Shown here one piece after another: positions 46,150 through 59,494 of a stretch of 64,000 nt of DNA. Source of the stretch: Dipteris shenzhenensis (taxonomy: Eukaryota; Polypodiophyta; Polypodiopsida; Gleicheniales); the NCBI GenBank assembly GCA_047967505.1, contig CM106541.1; one strand, 5' to 3'. A program made the translations under genes and the position numbers. The stretch's first letter is position 1. Each line of letters begins with the position of its first letter. A model generated the notes under the pieces. It saw only the letters and a program-made list of their open reading frames with translations, did no database searches and had not been told where the DNA came from.

Positions 46150-49100
46150 TCCATCACTTTAGTGGGCGATCCATATGCCAAACAGAATTGGCTCTGTTAA
46201 AAATCAAAGGTGGTGGTAATAACACTTTATACAGAGAAGGCGTTGTGATATGTGAGAGCTTCAAAGGACGGACGAAAGAAGATGAAGAATGGAGAGTCCA
46301 ATCCTCAAGTCTATCTTGAAGTTTCAAACGAGGTACTGACAAGAAAGGTTGAAGCATTTCTGAAATTTTGTGTTATAAAGGATGATATTGAGCTTCCAAA
46401 CCATACTTACTAGCAGTCGTAGAAAAAGATAAAAGAGTGCCATCATCCTATAGTACATCCGCCACAGAAGAAATACCCTTGAAAGATATAAAATAAGAAC
46501 GCTTGGGTTCTTGTATAGCCAAAGGAGGGTGAAATATTTTGGACCAATAAATATTCTTAGCCCTCAAAGGATTTCTTGACATAATCCCTGCCATTCCATT
46601 CCAAGTGGGATAAAATGTGCTTCCAATCAAGAAGCAAGTGAGAGACAAAAGGGCAGCCTCTTATCTTGCCTTGAATAGAGCTCAATAGAAAATCCCACTG
46701 TGTAGGTTGCCAATGCCCAAAAGCAGAAATATCAATATGCAACAAAAGAGAGCGGGTCATGAAAGCCTAAGGCTGACCCCCTTGCATAAACTGCAATATA
46801 ATTTTCCCCCTGTGAGCAAGTATGTGCATTTGAATATTGAGTATGTTCAAACCCCCGTGCATCTTTGGAGAACAGAGACGATGCATAGAGAGTAATCTGA
46901 GACTTTTCTTGCCAATTTTTGAACACAAAAAAATCTCCATGATAGCAGACATAAAGAAAACCAGATCTACCTTAGTAAACATGGTGAGGAGCAGATAGAA
47001 TTAATGTATGCTATCAAAATGGATTGCGTTATTCACAAACGAACATGTAATGGCCAAGTTGCAAGCTTCCAATATTCAAGTTTTGCTCTCAACTTTGTGA
47101 GCACCCAATCAGTTTGTTGAGAACGAGTGAGCCCCAAACCTAGAGGATAGCCAAGATGTCGAATCAATTGAGAAGTTGGATTAATTTCCGAAGGCCACAA
47201 AATACTATGCCAATCTTTAGCATGCAACGGCAATAGCTTGGATTTCTAAAAATTCACATGAAGACGAGCAGCTAAACCATATGTAGAAAGAGCCTACATA
47301 ATCAAGGAGAGATCGCTCTGAGTATTTTTTAGGGTAAAGAAAGAATCATCAACATATGCTTGAGCGATCATACTACGGCTGGCAGGAATTTCCAATCCGT
47401 GCAACATGCCAGTGTCCAAAAGGTGGTCCATATATTGACGCATTGGATGAGTGGCTATGGCAAATAGTAAAGCACTGAGGGGACATCCTTGCCGAACAGA
47501 ACAACCGAGAGTGTAGGTTGTAGAAATATCCCTTGAAAGTATGCAGGTAGCTTTACTATCTTGATATAACCAATTAATAACTTGTTGCATTTTTGTACCA
47601 AATCCCAAGGCCTGCATCGTTTGTAAAATAAAGTCCCACTTAACAGTATTAAAAGCTTTGGAAATATCAACTTGCAATAGCAAAACATCCTACTGCATAT
47701 ATTTGGCATATTCTATTTCAACGTAGGCATTAGCAATGTTGTCTGTGATATGCCTGTGATGAACAAAACCATATTGCGCAAAATGCAACCCATCATGTAA
47801 ATAGCCTTTTATTCGATCAACAATCATTTTGGTAGTAAATTTGTAAATGATTGGCATAAGCGTGTAATAGATCTCCAATCAGCCAAAGATTCACAAATCT
47901 GCTTTTTTGGAAGGAGTTTAACAAGACCTCTCTTCCATGTGTGGCATTTTTTGATTTTGCCAAGCAAAATTTACCATATGCAGCAAAGTATGCTTCAATA
48001 AAGGCCAATATTCTTAAAAAAACTCAATTGTAAGACCATCCCATCCTGGACATTTTCATCTACCACAGGATTTGATTGCATCTGACAATTCCCTTTCAGT
48101 AAAAGGTTCCTCCAATTCCAAAGCTTGAGTAGTGGAGATAATAGGAGAAATATGCTGTAAAAGTAAATTTTTTACAGACAAAACCTGTTGTGAGGGAGAA
48201 TCTGCATAACCAAACTGCTGAGAGAAATGATGTACATAGACAGAAGCAAGCTTGACTGTGATGTAGTCCATGAACCATCAAGCATAAGCACCCTCTGCAA
48301 ATGTTTGTTTGTAATCTCTTCTGATGCAAGCTTTTAAAAAATTGTTTGGAAGAGCAACCTTTATTTGTGAAAGCTCTTTGTCTTGCTGTTGTCTCCCATT
48401 TAGCAAGTTTCTTGTGAGACAATGTTTAGCTTGGCAAAGTGTTGTTTGGTCATGCAAGGACAAAGGATGAAAGTGACTGAGTTTAGTGAGGTCTTGGCAC
48501 GTCAATTTGGCATGAGCCACAGTTTCTCAGAGTCTTCATGTAAGACTTACCAAACCTCTAATTACAACTTGCATTTTGGAAACAAAAGAATCCCATGCAT
48601 TATCAATATCAATGTGGCTCTAGGAAGATAGAGATTGATATGCTTTAGTAACCATTGCCTTGAAAGCAACATGCTGCAAATAGCTATTGTCCACAATCAG
48701 ATGTCGCCTTTGAGGCAATCTATTATCTAGCATATCATGAAAAGATAACCTCAACCATAATGATGCATGATCTGAATGCACAAAGTCATAGTCAACCCAC
48801 ATTTTGCATGTAAAATCATAATTTTGTTGCGGAACTACACTATACTAGCTCTAAACGTGCGTGATAAGAAGAAAGGGCATATTGTTGGAAAGTGTATCCA
48901 GGTGACAAAGGTTGCAATTCCTTCCAAAGATCAACCAAATCAAGATGAATCAATAATTGAGACCATGCATGCCTTTCAGAGGTTAACATATGAGTATTTC
49001 CTAATGTATTGTCACTTTGTTGCGGAGCATTATTGAAATCCCCACATATAAAGGCATAAGATCTCCATGGATATCAGTGCATGGCATCCCAAATTACACT

Positions 49101-50960
49101 TCTATCCTGAGAAGATTGAGGTGCATATACAGAAGCAAATTCAAACACCTCGCCTTGAATGATGCATTGAAGAATAATCCATCTGCCTTGATTGTCATTT
49201 AAAGCAATAACTAGCTGAAGCTCATGCTTAATCAGAATGACTACATTTGAGAAAGAGTGTTCCCCAAGATAGAAAATATCATAGCCAGAGTAATAACCTG
49301 TCTTTCCTGCATAGACATGTTAGTTGTGTTCTTGTAGTGCCACTATATCAGGCTAAAATCAATGGATATACAGCCACACATATTTCCATTTCCTACTGTC
49401 ACACATTCCCTGAACATTTAGTGAAGCGTTTGATATGAGCAATCATATTTACAGATATTTATAGGAGAAAAATAGCTATGTACAACAACAAACTTCAGGA
49501 TGTCAACCTTGCATGTCTACGTCAGGGTCAGGGCGTCTTCCTTGAGAAGAAACATCCGCCTGAGGAGTAGACAGCAATGCAGCAACCTCTTATTCAGGGA
49601 AGAGAGTTCTGCTAGCTGTCATTGTAGCCCATGTGATTCCAATTCCGGAGTTAACCTCCGGAGAGTTTCCACTAGAAGATACACCATTCCAAGTGTGAGG
49701 GGGTGGAGGTCGTCAAACAGAAATAACTTTTCGTGGACTTTGCCATCCATCAATTTGAGTTTTTGGTCCTTTTGCTGAAGGTTGAATAACAGGAAGCGAA
49801 GGGGAAGAAGCACTCCTATTTGCAACAACTGGGGCTTTGCCTTTATCCTGATTCACTAAAAACTATCTATTACCTTTATTTTTATTCTCAATAGAGGCAG
49901 AAGCATCCTTATTAGGCATCTGAGCAGGCAAAGCAGCAGGAGGCATTTTATGCTGGCTCATTGGACACTATGAAGCCATATGCCCAAATTTTTTACATTC
50001 AAAGCAAGCCCCTGTAAATAATCCCCATTTCAATTTATAAAATGCACTGCCCATGTCAACATTGTTCACCATGACTGAATAAGACTCTGGTGTGGGATTA
50101 TCAGTATCCCAGAGAATGCAAAATTGATTAGAGTTACCGTTAGGCCGCAGTGGGCAAACCACTTTGCCTAAAGTTGTTGCAATTTTAGGCAAGAGTGAAG
50201 CCATGCATTGTGGGAAGTCTACAACTTCAACCCAAACTGGACATCGATGTCGAATCAGAGCCTAATAATCCCTTCTGGGGGACCATGGTAAAACATGCAC
50301 CATTTGCTACCAAAAAAAAAGTGGCGAATGTTCCAAAAGCATTTGCCTATGAATCTATTCTACCATGATGACCTCAAAAAAGCCTCTGGCTGCATAGTGT
50401 ACCTTACGAACAAACAAACCAGCCAGGGTACGGGTCAACCAATTGCCTACCTCTGCAGTAGGTGGAATCCGACCTGGGAAAAATAAAATGATTGCATTTT
50501 TGGCATATTCTCTAACTGGATCCACAATTTCATCCACTTCAACCATGAGACCAACCGATGGAGTAGACTCTTTCCACTCTTTCCTTGTGTCTGCAAATCC
50601 TTCGTGCATGACATCATAAACCAGTTGTGCTTCAACAGAATCATGCACAGGGTCATGCTGACCCTCAGCGTGCTTTCGCTTTTTGCATTGAATCGATCTA
50701 TACTTTTGAAATGTTTTTTCATAAGAGTATTCAGCCATATCTTCTGAAGAAGATGAAACCAAAAAAGGGGGTACCTGTAAAGTGATAAAAGAGAAAACAG
50801 TCCCAAAAAAATGACCCACCAAGTAAAAAGATATAGTGTATTTGCAAGGAGAAGAAAAGGAAAGAGATATTTAGGGATTTAGAGAGAAGAGAATACAAGT
50901 TCTGAAGAAGGAAAATAGAAAAAACCAAGAAAAGATGAACTATAGAGATCAGAGGCAAAA
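46150..50960 (-). mobile_element. Decayed LINE (non-LTR retrotransposon), ORF1 and ORF2
   Basis: Read on the minus strand from 50960. ORF1 starts near 50738 (MAEYSYEKTFQ), with an RNA-binding-type region ending ARGFFEV, and later a CCHC knuckle CFECKKFGHMAS near 49990, whose last Cys follows an in-frame stop. ORF2 follows. Endonuclease-region remnants are heavily broken (49440-48650). The reverse transcriptase at 47683-47290 has QVDISKAFNTV (catalytic Asp), SVRQGCPLSALLF and the active-site box AYVDDSFF. A thumb segment ending HLGYPLGLG and a long C-terminal region run to about 46154. Many stops and shifts show it is dead. The domain order fits plant L1-like LINEs. Confidence 0.85.
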
Positions 50961-51319
50961 GAGAAGTTCTGGTAATGGAAATAGTGTACAAGACCTAGAA
51001 ACCAAAGATGAGAGAAAGGGGGAAGAGAAAACCCCTCAAACCAGTGTGTAGAAGTAGCCCATGAGCAAACCCTATACAGACAGCAACCCAAAAGCAGAGA
51101 ATGAGCCGGCAGCAGCAGCTTGAACAAGGCAGAACAGTTTGTACAGGTCCATACACCTGTATGGAATTGTATGAAAGTCTGGCGAGATTGTACAGAAGGG
51201 ATTTACAGCCTCAGACAACTATTTATGGACACGGAGTTGGCGTAGCAAGTAGCTGAAGCATGCAGGCTTATCTAAAGAGGCTAAGGGGCTGATGGGAGGG
51301 CTAAAGCAAGGGCTGCAGG

Positions 51320-51347
51320 TTCTCTCTCTCTCTCTCTCTCTCTCTCT

Positions 51348-51385
<38 letters not shown>

Positions 51386-51410
51386 CCACGCACCCACCCA
51401 CCCACCCACA
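51320..51410. repeat. Compound microsatellite (CT)n(CA)n(CCCA)n
   Basis: (CT) at 51320-51348, (CA) at 51349-51382, then CCCA repeats to about 51410. It lies just beyond the 5' side of the LINE. Confidence 0.9.
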
Positions 51411-52209
51411 CAAAACAGTAGAAGCTAACCTCTTTAAAACATCTTTGCATGTGAGTCAATATATCAAAAGTTTAAGAATTGTCTTGTTTTGACTTTTGGA
51501 TTGTCAATTTTCCTACTTAGCAATATTTCTATTAACAATGTGCATCTAGTAGTGATATGCAGAGCCTAACAAAATTAGGAAAGAGATTCAAAATGTCTTT
51601 ACCAACAAAAAATTTGAATTATTTAGCCACTAATATAGTTAAATTACTAACCCCACCACATGACAACACATGAGTTTAAGTCCATATCACAAAACTACCA
51701 TATACTCACTTGCAAGTGGGACACCTTTAGTTCTTGCAACTCATTGCACCCGTCTACCATGGTATGTCAAGGATATACTTCTTTTTGGGTGGATTTGTAG
51801 TTTGTTACCTTAAGGAGGGGTTCAGTAGTGGCATTCGTTTGTATGATTCTTGTGTTGTATCTTAAAGTATCTATTTGTATTATTGGTCTCTTTGCTTCAA
51901 ATTGCGTTTCAAAATCGTGTTTCATAGCAGTATTTCCATGGGGCCTTTGTAACATATTTTCCTTTAAGGTTGTTGGTTCTTGGAAAGAATGTGATTCACT
52001 ACTTTTATTACAGGGAGGTGATAAATCATGGGATTTCTTCTTGAAAGCTTCAATTGGAATATGTTGCACAACAAAGCCCCTTGATAAAAGACTCATGGTA
52101 TAATGCTCTAAATACTTTCGGTTTTTGTGGTGGCTCTTCCATTAGCAAGGTTGGATATGATGCATTAGAGTCTTTTTTGTCCAATTCATGGTAGAATGAA
52201 ATGACCATA

Positions 52210-52480
52210 ATTGCAGATATGCAAAACATGTGTTTCAATATCTCAAAGGTATTACATGTCTCAAAATTATTTGCATGGATTTTGTGATAGTGACTATGTA
52301 AATAATAAGTTCAATAGGCAATATACAAAGGGCATGCTTTTTTATCTCAAAGGACCATCTCTTAGCTATCGCGAAGAAAGACGCTACACTATAACATTGA
52401 ATTATTTGGTAAAAGTTGCAGACTATGGCACAAGCTTAAAATTAGTATTCTACTTGTCTCATCCACGCTAGCATCTTTGC
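52210..52480 (+). pseudogene. Ty1/copia RNase H remnant
   Basis: The frame reads NYLHGFCDSDYVNNKFNRQYT KGMLFYLKG (broken here by a space) then EERRYTITLNYLVKVADYG. This matches the end of copia polyproteins: CDSDYAxxxxxRxSTxGY, then a Q..V.LSS.EAEY region in which the catalytic segment is decayed. It is a fragment only; I see no other part of the element around it. Confidence 0.5.
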
Positions 52481-52499
52481 GCCAAGACATGGGCCAAAG

Positions 52500-55366
52500 A
52501 AAAGCAATACATCAAAATTTGACATGAAGGAAAGTGTCCACAACCGTTTAAAACATAGCTATGAGAAATGATAACAAATGCTTAAATTCACAAAGAAAAA
52601 TGTTAGTCGATTGCGAGGGGTAATAATGAGCAATCTCATCTTTTTTACTTTAACCTTTGTGGGTTAACGAAGTGCGCAACTACGCTTATGATGTTAGTAT
52701 ATAAGGATGGTGTTTAAAGTGCAAGCTAAATGTCACTTGATGACATTGCAAAGCATGAACATATATAAAAGTACAATGTGGTGATTAATAACTTGATTAT
52801 TCACACATATGGGATCATGGAAAAGGTGGCGTTTCCCTTGCATCTTCAAACATTTGTCCCCTTTGCTTGTAGAGTATCCCAAAATCAGGGTTACTTCAAG
52901 TAACTTCTTGAGGTGCATTGACATCTGCGAGATCTAGCCCAGGTGGCTTTGTTAGGCTTGGGCAAGGTTACACTTTTGATTTGAATGTGCTATCTTTACT
53001 CCTTAGCCTTAATGTGTTCTCGCTACGCAATAGCCTTCTAGAAGAGATTGAATGCTTGGGCCTCTTTGTCATATAAAGTGGCTCAGATAGTGAGTTAGGT
53101 GAGGGAGTCATTTTGGGACACGGAGTTTACCACGTCTGTAGGTCGGTGAGCATCTGTCTACGCTTTTTCTTGTAGAGTGCCAAGTGGGGCTCTTAGGGAA
53201 TCATGCTCTTAAGCTAAGGTAGTCACATTGGGTACTTTTGGGTGTGTTGTGGCCTTGGATTTTTGTTTGAGTTGCTTGTTCTATGACCACCAACATGCTA
53301 CATATTTTTCAGCCTCCAGTTCAAGTTGTTGCTATCAAGCATCACAAGTACATTGTTGTCTTGGAGGATTTTGATTTCCAAGCAAAGACCGGTCAACTCT
53401 TCAGTGTGCTTGTTGTGCTTGAGCTTGAGCTTAGATTCAGGATACTTGAATGTGAAGTGCATGACTTGAGGGGGTGTGGGCAGATCCAATGATTGGTGAC
53501 ACAATGCATGACATTGATAGCTTTGGAGGCTCCAATGATAATGTCCACCCTTACCTCTTGCAGCGAGCTATGGGATGCACCTACCTCAAAAAAGATCTTT
53601 GGTTGATTGCTGCAAGGTCACTGTCTGGCACATCAGTAATAGCCTTTATGGTTTCCAGTTGTGTTGACGCAAAGTGTAGAGTTGGATGCACCTAAGGTAG
53701 TGTTGTCTTTATCTTAGAGGGTGGAGTTGGGCCAATGCATGGTTGGTTTGTATGCTGAGTTGAGTGTAAGCAAATTGATACCATGCTTCAAGAAGAAGAA
53801 CTTGCTAGGGCCTTGCTCTTTGGAATCCTAGGTGGAGTTGCTATTGCTAGTTGGCGCTGTTGCACTACAGTAGGCTCAAGCTTGGGCAAGGGCATTGAAC
53901 TAGATATTTGTGTCCTCTCATTAGTAGTCTAACAAAATTTCAAAGCTGAGAGGAGACCTTAACACTAAAAGTTACTCGAACCTTGATGGCAGTGGGACAA
54001 TGGGCCAAAGCCGACTAGTTTTTATTGAAGCGCATAGAGATGTGCTTTAGCTAGTAGTGGTTTGTCCATCGACACAACCCTTAGTTGATGTATGAAATTT
54101 GAGTAGAACATGGATGCCCAATTAACCGACGTGGACATGAGTATGCTCTTGGCAACAAAAGGCCTATGACATTCCTTGCACTCTTTTTTGGCCCAATATA
54201 CTCTGATAGACAATGATAATATAGTCTCATTTTTGCAAGAGTTCAACTGATGAGGTAGCCTTGTGATGCTAAGAAACTCTTAGGCGGAAGAGGAAGTCAC
54301 ATTGTGCAACATATGGTCATGATGTGTTTGAAAATAGAAGTCAACAATTGAAACATGTCAGTAATGAACCCTTTTGCAAGTGGCACTTGCATGTCACTAA
54401 GGAGTTGCTAGCAAAGTTGTACCTAGTTATGAGAATTTTGGCTTCCTTTACATTGAATACAAATGCTAGCTTTGTTGGGCAAAATCCTTGAGGTTGCTCA
54501 TGCACAATAGGGAGCAACTTCCAGGTGTCCATTCTATTGGTGAGGAGTTTAAATCTGTGAGGAAGGCTTAGTGGTTTTTTGAAAAATTAGTCTTGTGGTT
54601 GCTCGCTCCTTAAGGTCTTTGTGGCCTATAGCTTAGATCTTGATCCACTAGAGCTTCATCTCCTTCCTAGTAAGCTTGTTTAGAGAGAGAAAACAATTGC
54701 ACCTACTAATTTATAGACCATATGTGGAGAGGTTTTGTCTTGCTAGAAGAGAATTGTGAAAGTCAACACAACTAATTGATGAAAGGCATGCTGTGATCTC
54801 TATCTCTTTGTAAATCATCCATAGTTATTGCATTATGTTTGCATAAAGAGATACGTGTCAATTTTTATTGTGCATTCCAAATCCTTGTAATATTTTGCTC
54901 AAATCATTGGGTGGACAATCCATAAATATGCCTTCACCCATGATATTAACATGATAACATGTCCTAGAGACACGTTTATGACAAATGGAATATACATCAA
55001 AGGACAACTCCCGTGCATGTTGGGATACTTGGTGCCTCTTATAGAAAGTGATCCAAAAAGAAAGCAGGAGGCAATGTCCAAGGGACTATGCAACATTTGC
55101 ACAAGCTCCACACACTACAATCCTCACCTCGAGTATGTCTAGGTTCCTTGAGGCACTTAACGAAGAGGAGGTGAGAGATTTAGTGAGGCATATTAGACCA
55201 TAACGTTTGTTAAAGAAGGAAAAGAACAAAGCGAATTTGATAGACCTAGAAGGAGCTTGTAGAAAAATGAAGGCTAAAAGGGCTTCGCAAAAAACTTTAA
55301 ATTGAATTTTTGGAAGGTAAAAAGAGTGATCGGGCCATGATTTCTTCCAAAGATAAGATAGTAAGG
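52500..55366. other. Intergenic, no gene recognised
   Basis: Short scattered open frames on both strands without motifs, repeat structure or splice support. The stretch 55100-55366 may hold badly decayed sequence belonging to the PPR fragment that follows. Confidence 0.35.
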
Positions 55367-55990
55367 GAGACATATGATGGCCCTTGAGCTCTTTGCACAA
55401 ATGCAGTAGCAAGGAGTGGTCGCCAATAATATCACGTATGTCAGTGTCCTTGGGGCATGTGTCCGTCTAGCATCTCTCACAAAGGGTAAGATGATACATA
55501 AATTCATTGTTGATGAAGGTATCCACATGGATTTAAAGGTGGAGATGGTCCTTGTGAATATGTATGGGAAATGTGGGGCGCTTGAAGAAGCACGGTGTGT
55601 GTTTGTAAAAATGTGGTGTAGAGATGTGGTGGCTTGGAACGCCATGATTAATGCATATGCCCATGGACATGGCAAAAGGACTTTGGAAATTTTTTGGGAA
55701 ATGCAACAAAAAGGCATTCAGGCAGACACGATTACATTTATCAGCATTCTTGGGGCATGTGCTAGTATGGTAGCACTAGCGGAGGGGAGGGCTATCCATA
55801 TACGCATTGTCAATTGTGGGATTTTGCCTGATGTTGTGGTGGAAAGTGCACTTGTCAATTTGTATAGTAAGTGTGGGGTGCTAGAGGAGGCTTATGAAAT
55901 ATTTGACAAAATGCACAAACGCAACATCGTCACTTGGAATTCCATAATAGCTGCACATGCTCTGTACGGGCATGGCAAAGAGGCCCTTTA
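55367..55990 (+). pseudogene. Truncated pentatricopeptide-repeat (PLS-class) gene fragment
   Basis: From MMALELFAQMQ (stop just after, about 55409) the frame continues with NITYVSVLGACVRLASLTKG, IHMDLKVEMVLVNMYGKCG, RDVVAWNAMINAYAHGHGK, TITFISILGACASM, VVESALVNLYSKCG and RNIVTWNSIIAAHALYGHGK, ending at a stop at 55989. This is about five and a half alternating P, L and S repeats. Functional PLS proteins are much longer and act in organelle RNA editing or splicing; here both ends are missing, so this is a remnant. Confidence 0.85.
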
Positions 55991-56167
55991 AGATTTCCTA
56001 CTGTTACTTTTAGCAGGTTCTTCTGGTTATTTGGTCTTCAACCCACTAGATAGGGTTTTGATTTATTTTTTGTTTGGGTGTACTACTGGGCACTTTGGAC
56101 TATGGATGGACAAAAATCATAGTCTTTGATGATCCTACTTTTCCATCTTTTGTTTTTTTCAAACAAT

Positions 56168-56350
56168 CTCTGAGGCAATCATTTTATGATTGTTTTCAAA
56201 CTCATTTGATTGATCATGATGTATATATGGATTATACTGAGATTTTTAGTTCAGTAGTAAACGATCTTTAAGGCAATCATTTTATGATTGTTTTCAAACT
56301 CATTTGATTGATCATGATGCATATATGGATGATACTGAGATTTGTAGTTG
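56168..56350. repeat. Tandem duplication of about 104 bp
   Basis: Two copies starting near TCTGAGGCAATCATTTTATG (56168) and TTTAAGGCAATCATTTTATG (56271), each ending ATACTGAGATTT.TAGTT.AGTAG. Confidence 0.75.
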
Positions 56351-56399
56351 AGTAGTAGTTACTCCGCTTTTCAAGTTACTAAGATTGTAATGTATATGC

Positions 56400-58520
56400 A
56401 TATATGTATGTACACACACACACATGTACCCTTGAGCATCTATCTCATGGGCTTAGAACAGCTTAGCAAATTTCACTTATAGCTCTTTGTGGTGTAATCT
56501 CCTACTATTTGTGAATCTCCTACTATTTGTGTTGAAGATAAGATCATTACCAAATTTGACATTTATAAGATTTGTGCATTTATGACTTGCCGTCGTGAGG
56601 CCTTCATCTCAATGGCATGCAATCTATGGACGCTTTTAAGGTTCAACCGGAAGTATATATCTCATAGGCTAGGGACAGCGTGGCAATAGGCCATGATGGG
56701 TCTGTATTCAACTAGTTCATGAGAGAGAGTCTCTTTATACATTTCTACAATTACACAACACGAATGGTCTGCAATACTGTCACCCAATAAAATCATTTTC
56801 TCTCAACAAAAAATGCATACCCAGTCTTGCATCTTAGTACAGGCAAAACAACTATGTCAACTAAAAGGCGAACTAAGCACGCGCCTAATAAAAAGAAAAC
56901 CTTGGTAGCAATGAAAAACATCTTGCTTGCAGCAAGACAACCGTCAATATGGTTTTTAAAGAGAGAAAATACACTGGCAAATAACTTTGACTTCACAAAA
57001 CTGCATAATTAAACCAGATGAATACTAAACCATGAGACCTCAAGCTTACAAATTTATATAATGACAAAGCAAGCAAAGCCTAATAGATACAAGGACCTAG
57101 TAAGCAAAAAAGACACTGCATATGACGAGAGGTGGATTCTCAAGGTTCATAATATTAGGCCCCGCACATGATACGTCCATATTTCTGCACCGTTGTTGCA
57201 TATTACATACATTTTTGTAAATCTACTTGGATCTAGAGGCCCATGTCTGGTGCATTTACTCATTTCATTTCCTGGGCATCTATAAGACTGAGCTAGCACT
57301 AATCATAACTTGTTTCACCCTGATGCTCTAGAAGTAAAGATACACGTGCCTACCACATTGCTCAAATAATTTACCCTTTTAATTGTTATAGTTTAAAATA
57401 AAACCATGAGATAGCCTGTGTGTAAAACAAAACCTTGGCTTCCTTGCATTGAACTGTAAATGGTATAAAAACATATGCAGACCTTACTAAATCAGTTTAA
57501 AAGAATACATTTCAAAGACAAATACTCAGAATAGCATATATTATGATCGCCATGCCACCTGTCCTGGAGTAGAACGACGTCACAGAAAATGAAACTTAAG
57601 TCTACATTTGGTACAAAGAGATAGCTTCAAGCTTACAACATTAATGTAAAAGTAGCTAGGGAACAAAGAGTTAAGGACCCAGTACCTGATAAAGACGTGC
57701 ACTATCAAGAGACAGACTCTCAGTGTATTTCAGATATAACCTAATCTAATTTCGCCCGGATGTCAAGCTGGCTGTGCAGATGCAAAAAACCAGGAGTCAG
57801 CAGAAGCAGAGACCATGCATCCTGTATCTTTACACAATCCTTAACAGCAGGGAAAGGACCTGAAATTAAGCAGGATTGCAGATTACACTCTTTTGCTTCC
57901 AAGTCTTAGCTACCTCATACCCCAAGCACATAATTACTGAACGCACCACTAGAGTACAACTTCTCAGATCCCAGTTTCGGACTGGTCTGTTGTGTGGCAT
58001 CTTACAAGATGGAAGATGCCTTTACCAAAGGTGTTACAGCTTCTCCTGTCCCATGGGTTAAAGGTGGCTGCAACAACTCGTGTTTTTTTTTTTTTGGGGG
58101 GCGGGGATGTGCCTTCTCATATATTAAGTTCATAAGCTTGACCATCAAACTGAGCTCATCATGCATGTGGTTTGACCACCACACAATCCAGAAACAGCTA
58201 GAGGAGGGAATGCTCTTCTTGCCATCTAATTGAAGTCAGAACAGCAAAGTCATTAAAAGCATGGCCATGATGCTGGTAAAAATAAAAGAAGATAAAATCG
58301 AAGATTCCTCATTCTTGCCAAGAACAAATAGCCGGAATCCAAAAAAATGGTGGCTACATATTTTCATCTGTTCCACTTCAAAAGAATTCTAGATGAAATA
58401 TATAAATTAACTTTACAAATGATTCAAAAGGACCTCCAGTCTTTTCTGCACAGATAATAATCTACAACAAATACCACTTCACCAAAGCATGGCGTGCTTT
58501 AAATAAAGCCATGCAGGGGC
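56400..58520. other. No gene recognised; possibly 3' region of a minus-strand host gene
   Basis: No supportable coding region. If the terminal exon at 58524-58608 is real, this stretch could include its 3'-UTR and downstream DNA. Confidence 0.3.
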
Positions 58521-58523
58521 AGG

Positions 58524-58608
58524 TCAAATTAAACGCCAAGGGTCATCCCAGCCTTTTGGACCTTCCCTCCTTACGAAGTCCACAATAGCCTGGACAGCCT
58601 CCTGGACC
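58524..58608 (-). CDS. Possible terminal exon of an unidentified host gene
   Basis: After an acceptor-like ATCAAACAG the minus strand reads VQEAVQAIVDFVRREG then PKGWDDPWRLI and stop, 28 codons. The amphipathic helix and clean C-terminus look protein-like, but I recognise no family. A second C-terminal-like stretch on the same strand (YSKLPAYLQTKDWA, stop) lies near 58840-58890. Upstream exons would be toward higher coordinates, where transposons now lie. Confidence 0.25.
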
Positions 58609-59119
58609 CTGTTTGATAAACTATGATTGCCCCATTGCACTTCGATTTTTTCGGCTCCCCCCATTGCCTTACAGAGCCTGCACATTACATCAATATACAA
58701 TCAATCCTGAGTCTTACTGCAGTAACCCAACCAAAAAGCAAGATTTTACTACCTCAAGTGACAACCATGCGCATTGCATCAATCCAGAGACACCATGACC
58801 ACACTTGATACCTGACAGGCTATATTTATATACACAACACATCTAAGCCCAGTCTTTTGTTTGCAAATAGGCTGGAAGCTTTGAGTACATAGATGTGGCG
58901 CAGAAAAAAACTGTCACATTAATGATAGTATGATGTAATATTACCCCTAAGGGAAGCCTTAGGGTGGGAAGATAGGAGTAAAACGGTGGTCATCGTTAGG
59001 GTCCTACGTGAAAGTTCTTTTCTTTATGGGATCTTGTTTGCTGGACCTATACAATTTATTCCGAAATCTGTTTGTTTGGCACTTAGATTGAAATATAATT
59101 GTCCATACTTAATATTATT

Positions 59120-59494
59120 TTGAGTATAGATTGACACATAATTGTCCATACTTAATATTTGAATTTTGAGCTTGAAAATTTATGATGAGAATGACAGATG
59201 TACCATCCATGACATGGAGAGAATATGCCTTGGTTTTCACAAGCACATTACATCAGGGATTATTTCAGCTTTGATGCCTATGAGAAAAGAGCATTCAGCT
59301 TTTGTGGCTTCTTCCTCTGCCATGCAGGATGCAAAGTTATGGCATGCCAAGTTTGGGCATGTCAATTATGGCAGCCTTATGTTATTGCAGAAGCTTCATA
59401 TGGTTGATGCCTTCCCTTGTTTGGAGACCCTCCCAACAAAATGTATTTTGGGAAAAAGGCATCGTTTTTCCTTTCCAAACATCCTCTAAAGAGC
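59120..59494 (+). mobile_element. Ty1/copia element, left part (gag-pre-integrase)
   Basis: The frame 59166-59489 reads AKLWHAKFGHVNYGSLMLLQ, then KLHMVDAFP...CILGKRHR.SFP. This is the copia GAG-pre-integrase HHCC zinc region: LWHxRxGHxN, then CxxC with the first Cys lost. Coding stops at about 59489, where the LINE begins. It resumes with integrase at about 61290, so the core integrase was lost. Confidence 0.75.

Noticed and set aside
55274-55717. 147-aa minus-strand ORF
   Set aside because: It is antisense to the PPR repeats, which give the clear coding signal on the plus strand.
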